A DNA stretch of 5,781 nucleotides from Candidatus Wolframiiraptor sp. Lineage in GTDB: Archaea > Thermoproteota > Nitrososphaeria_A > Caldarchaeales > Wolframiiraptoraceae. Positions 4,978 through 5,781 of the stretch are shown in pieces (position 1 is the stretch's first letter; the number at the start of each line of letters is the position of its first letter). Below the pieces are notes generated by a model. That model was given only the letters and a program-made list of their open reading frames with translations. It was not told the DNA's origin and searched no databases. The stretch spans positions 1 to 5,781 of the forward strand of contig QMUP01000067.1 of NCBI GenBank assembly GCA_003660635.1. Reading direction: 5' to 3'. A program made the position numbers and the translations under genes.

Positions 4978-5514
4978 ATGACCGAAAAATCGGAGATAAA
5001 ACCGATCCACGGCCAATCATTCTTTACCCTAAGCTATAACGGCGTATTCCAACAAATCCTCATATTCGACTATCTTGACCCCGACAAATTCTATTATCGA
5101 ATACTTCACGACGAGGAATCCTATAAAGTCGAAATGCAGAAGCTCCTCAACTCGATGAACCAGCTCCTATCAAGAGAAGAGATCCGGATAAATGGAGAAC
5201 GCGTCAAGGCAGAGGCCCTAATAATTAACCTAGACTTCCGCGGAGAAGCAGAAAAACCAACGATCTCCTTTTACATAGAATTCGCGGGAAAACTGAACTC
5301 AAACGGAGAAAATATCTATGAAAACCGATATGAACCCGGGATCGCAGAATACGATTACGAGGTTTACTGGTTTTTCCCGGAAAAAACGAAAATAATAGAG
5401 GTCGTTACGGACACGAATTACGAAATTTGCGATGATAGGTTTCTGATCTTATGGGCGAGGACCGGGGATCATTATGGCGGATACGAACGAATCAGATTCA
5501 TTTTGCGGTCTTGA
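4978..5514 (+). CDS. Hypothetical protein, 178 residues, downstream of mtaD
   Basis: I do not recognise this protein. It is soluble in appearance, with no signal peptide and no membrane segment. It is rich in Tyr, Phe, Glu and Asn. The pattern suggests short strands at the N-terminus (SFFTLSYNGVFQQILIF), one amphipathic helix around 46-66, then alternating strands such as AEALIINLDF, TISFYIEFAG, YEVYWFFPEKTKIIEVV and RFLILWART. There is a single Cys (151) and no catalytic triad or metal motif that I can name. The ATG lies 19 bases after the mtaD stop with no promoter-like sequence between, so co-transcription with mtaD is likely. A Shine-Dalgarno site is not obvious. Codons look somewhat richer in A than those of mtaD. 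Its stop lies inside the end of the convergent permease gene. The long open frame and operon-like spacing make it a believable gene. Confidence 0.8.
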   Translation: MTEKSEIKPIHGQSFFTLSYNGVFQQILIFDYLDPDKFYYRILHDEESYKVEMQKLLNSMNQLLSREEIRINGERVKAEALIINLDFRGEAEKPTISFYIEFAGKLNSNGENIYENRYEPGIAEYDYEVYWFFPEKTKIIEVVTDTNYEICDDRFLILWARTGDHYGGYERIRFILRS

Positions 5515-5781
5515 GTTTAAGCTCCCTCATAATTTGATCCAATTCTCTCCGGCTTAAAGTTCTGCTAGGCTTCTCAGGGATTATCCCTTCAGGTCTATAG
5601 ATCAGGACGATAATCAGTATGATGCCTAACAGGAGATATTCCAGCCAAACGACATCAAATGGGAGAAAGGGTTTGAAGACATCTTTGTAAAAGGTTATGA
5701 CCTTTCTAAGAGTTACGAATAAGGCGCTTCCGAGAAGTACCCCGAAGTTATTCGCCGCGCCGCCTATAATCACCATAACCC
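5498..5781 (-). CDS. livM: Branched-chain amino acid-type ABC transporter permease LivM, C-terminal part (5' end outside window)
   Basis: Membrane permease of the LivH/LivM family, which imports branched-chain amino acids or related compounds such as amides and urea. The last 93 residues are visible; the frame remains open to the window edge. The start is V-M-V-I-I-G-G-A-A-N-N-F-G, the typical LivM GGAxNxxGxxxG segment, running into a hydrophobic stretch (VLLGSALFVTL). After a loop comes a clear membrane helix (WLEYLLLGIILIIVLIY) followed by the family's RPEGI motif and a charged cytoplasmic tail of about 30 residues. No LivG or LivF ATPase follows: the gene ends in a 17-base tail-to-tail overlap with the 178-residue gene. 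Its partners must be upstream of it, beyond the right edge, or elsewhere. The substrate cannot be read from this fragment. Confidence 0.9.
   Translation of the reverse strand, partial: VMVIIGGAANNFGVLLGSALFVTLRKVITFYKDVFKPFLPFDVVWLEYLLLGIILIIVLIYRPEGIIPEKPSRTLSRRELDQIMRELKLKTAK

Noticed and set aside
1..5781. CRISPR array, tRNA gene, insertion sequence or defence system
   Set aside because: No regularly spaced repeats, no cloverleaf-like segments with CCA-type ends, no terminal inverted repeats and no transposase, integrase or nuclease-effector motifs were seen in any gene.

Overview
The window looks like a compact archaeal chromosome segment, probably from a thermophilic or uncultured member of the Thermoproteota/TACK side. 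The evidence is the archaeal form of valyl-tRNA synthetase, an Ogg2-type 8-oxoguanine glycosylase, an MTA-phosphorylase-like enzyme close to the Sulfolobus type, TATA-like boxes about 25-30 bases from start codons that mostly lack Shine-Dalgarno sites, and frequent AGG/AGA and ATA codons. GC looks close to 50 % by eye. The exact lineage cannot be fixed from this window.

Layout from left to right. (1) The 3' half of valS (+) runs in from the left edge and ends at 1365. (2) Seven bases later, tail to tail, lies a PNP/UDP-family nucleoside phosphorylase (-). (3) It is divergent from an O6-alkylguanine-DNA alkyltransferase, ogt (+). The two seem to share one near-symmetric TATA element in a gap of about 55 bases. 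(4) ogt meets the Ogg2-type glycosylase/AP lyase (-) tail to tail with one base between them. (5) Upstream of ogg, on the same strand, is a 41-residue Cys2His2-type mini-protein with a strong Shine-Dalgarno site. (6) A 229-base divergent region carries promoter elements for the mini-protein and for an MTA/SAH/5'-deoxyadenosine deaminase (mtaD/dadD, +). (7) A 178-residue protein I do not recognise follows mtaD after 19 bases. (8) It overlaps by 17 bases, tail to tail, the C-terminal end of a LivM-type ABC permease (-) that leaves the window on the right.

Two themes link the genes. ogt and ogg both repair damaged guanine (O6-alkyl and 8-oxo). The phosphorylase and the deaminase both belong to salvage of SAM-derived nucleosides. 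The phosphorylase has Asn where the family usually has the catalytic Asp, which may mean it acts on 6-oxopurine (inosine-type) nucleosides, the kind the deaminase makes. That link is inference. No mobile element, CRISPR array, rRNA or tRNA was seen. The least explained parts are the 41-residue zinc-finger-like protein, the 178-residue protein, and the promoter region at 3437-3665.
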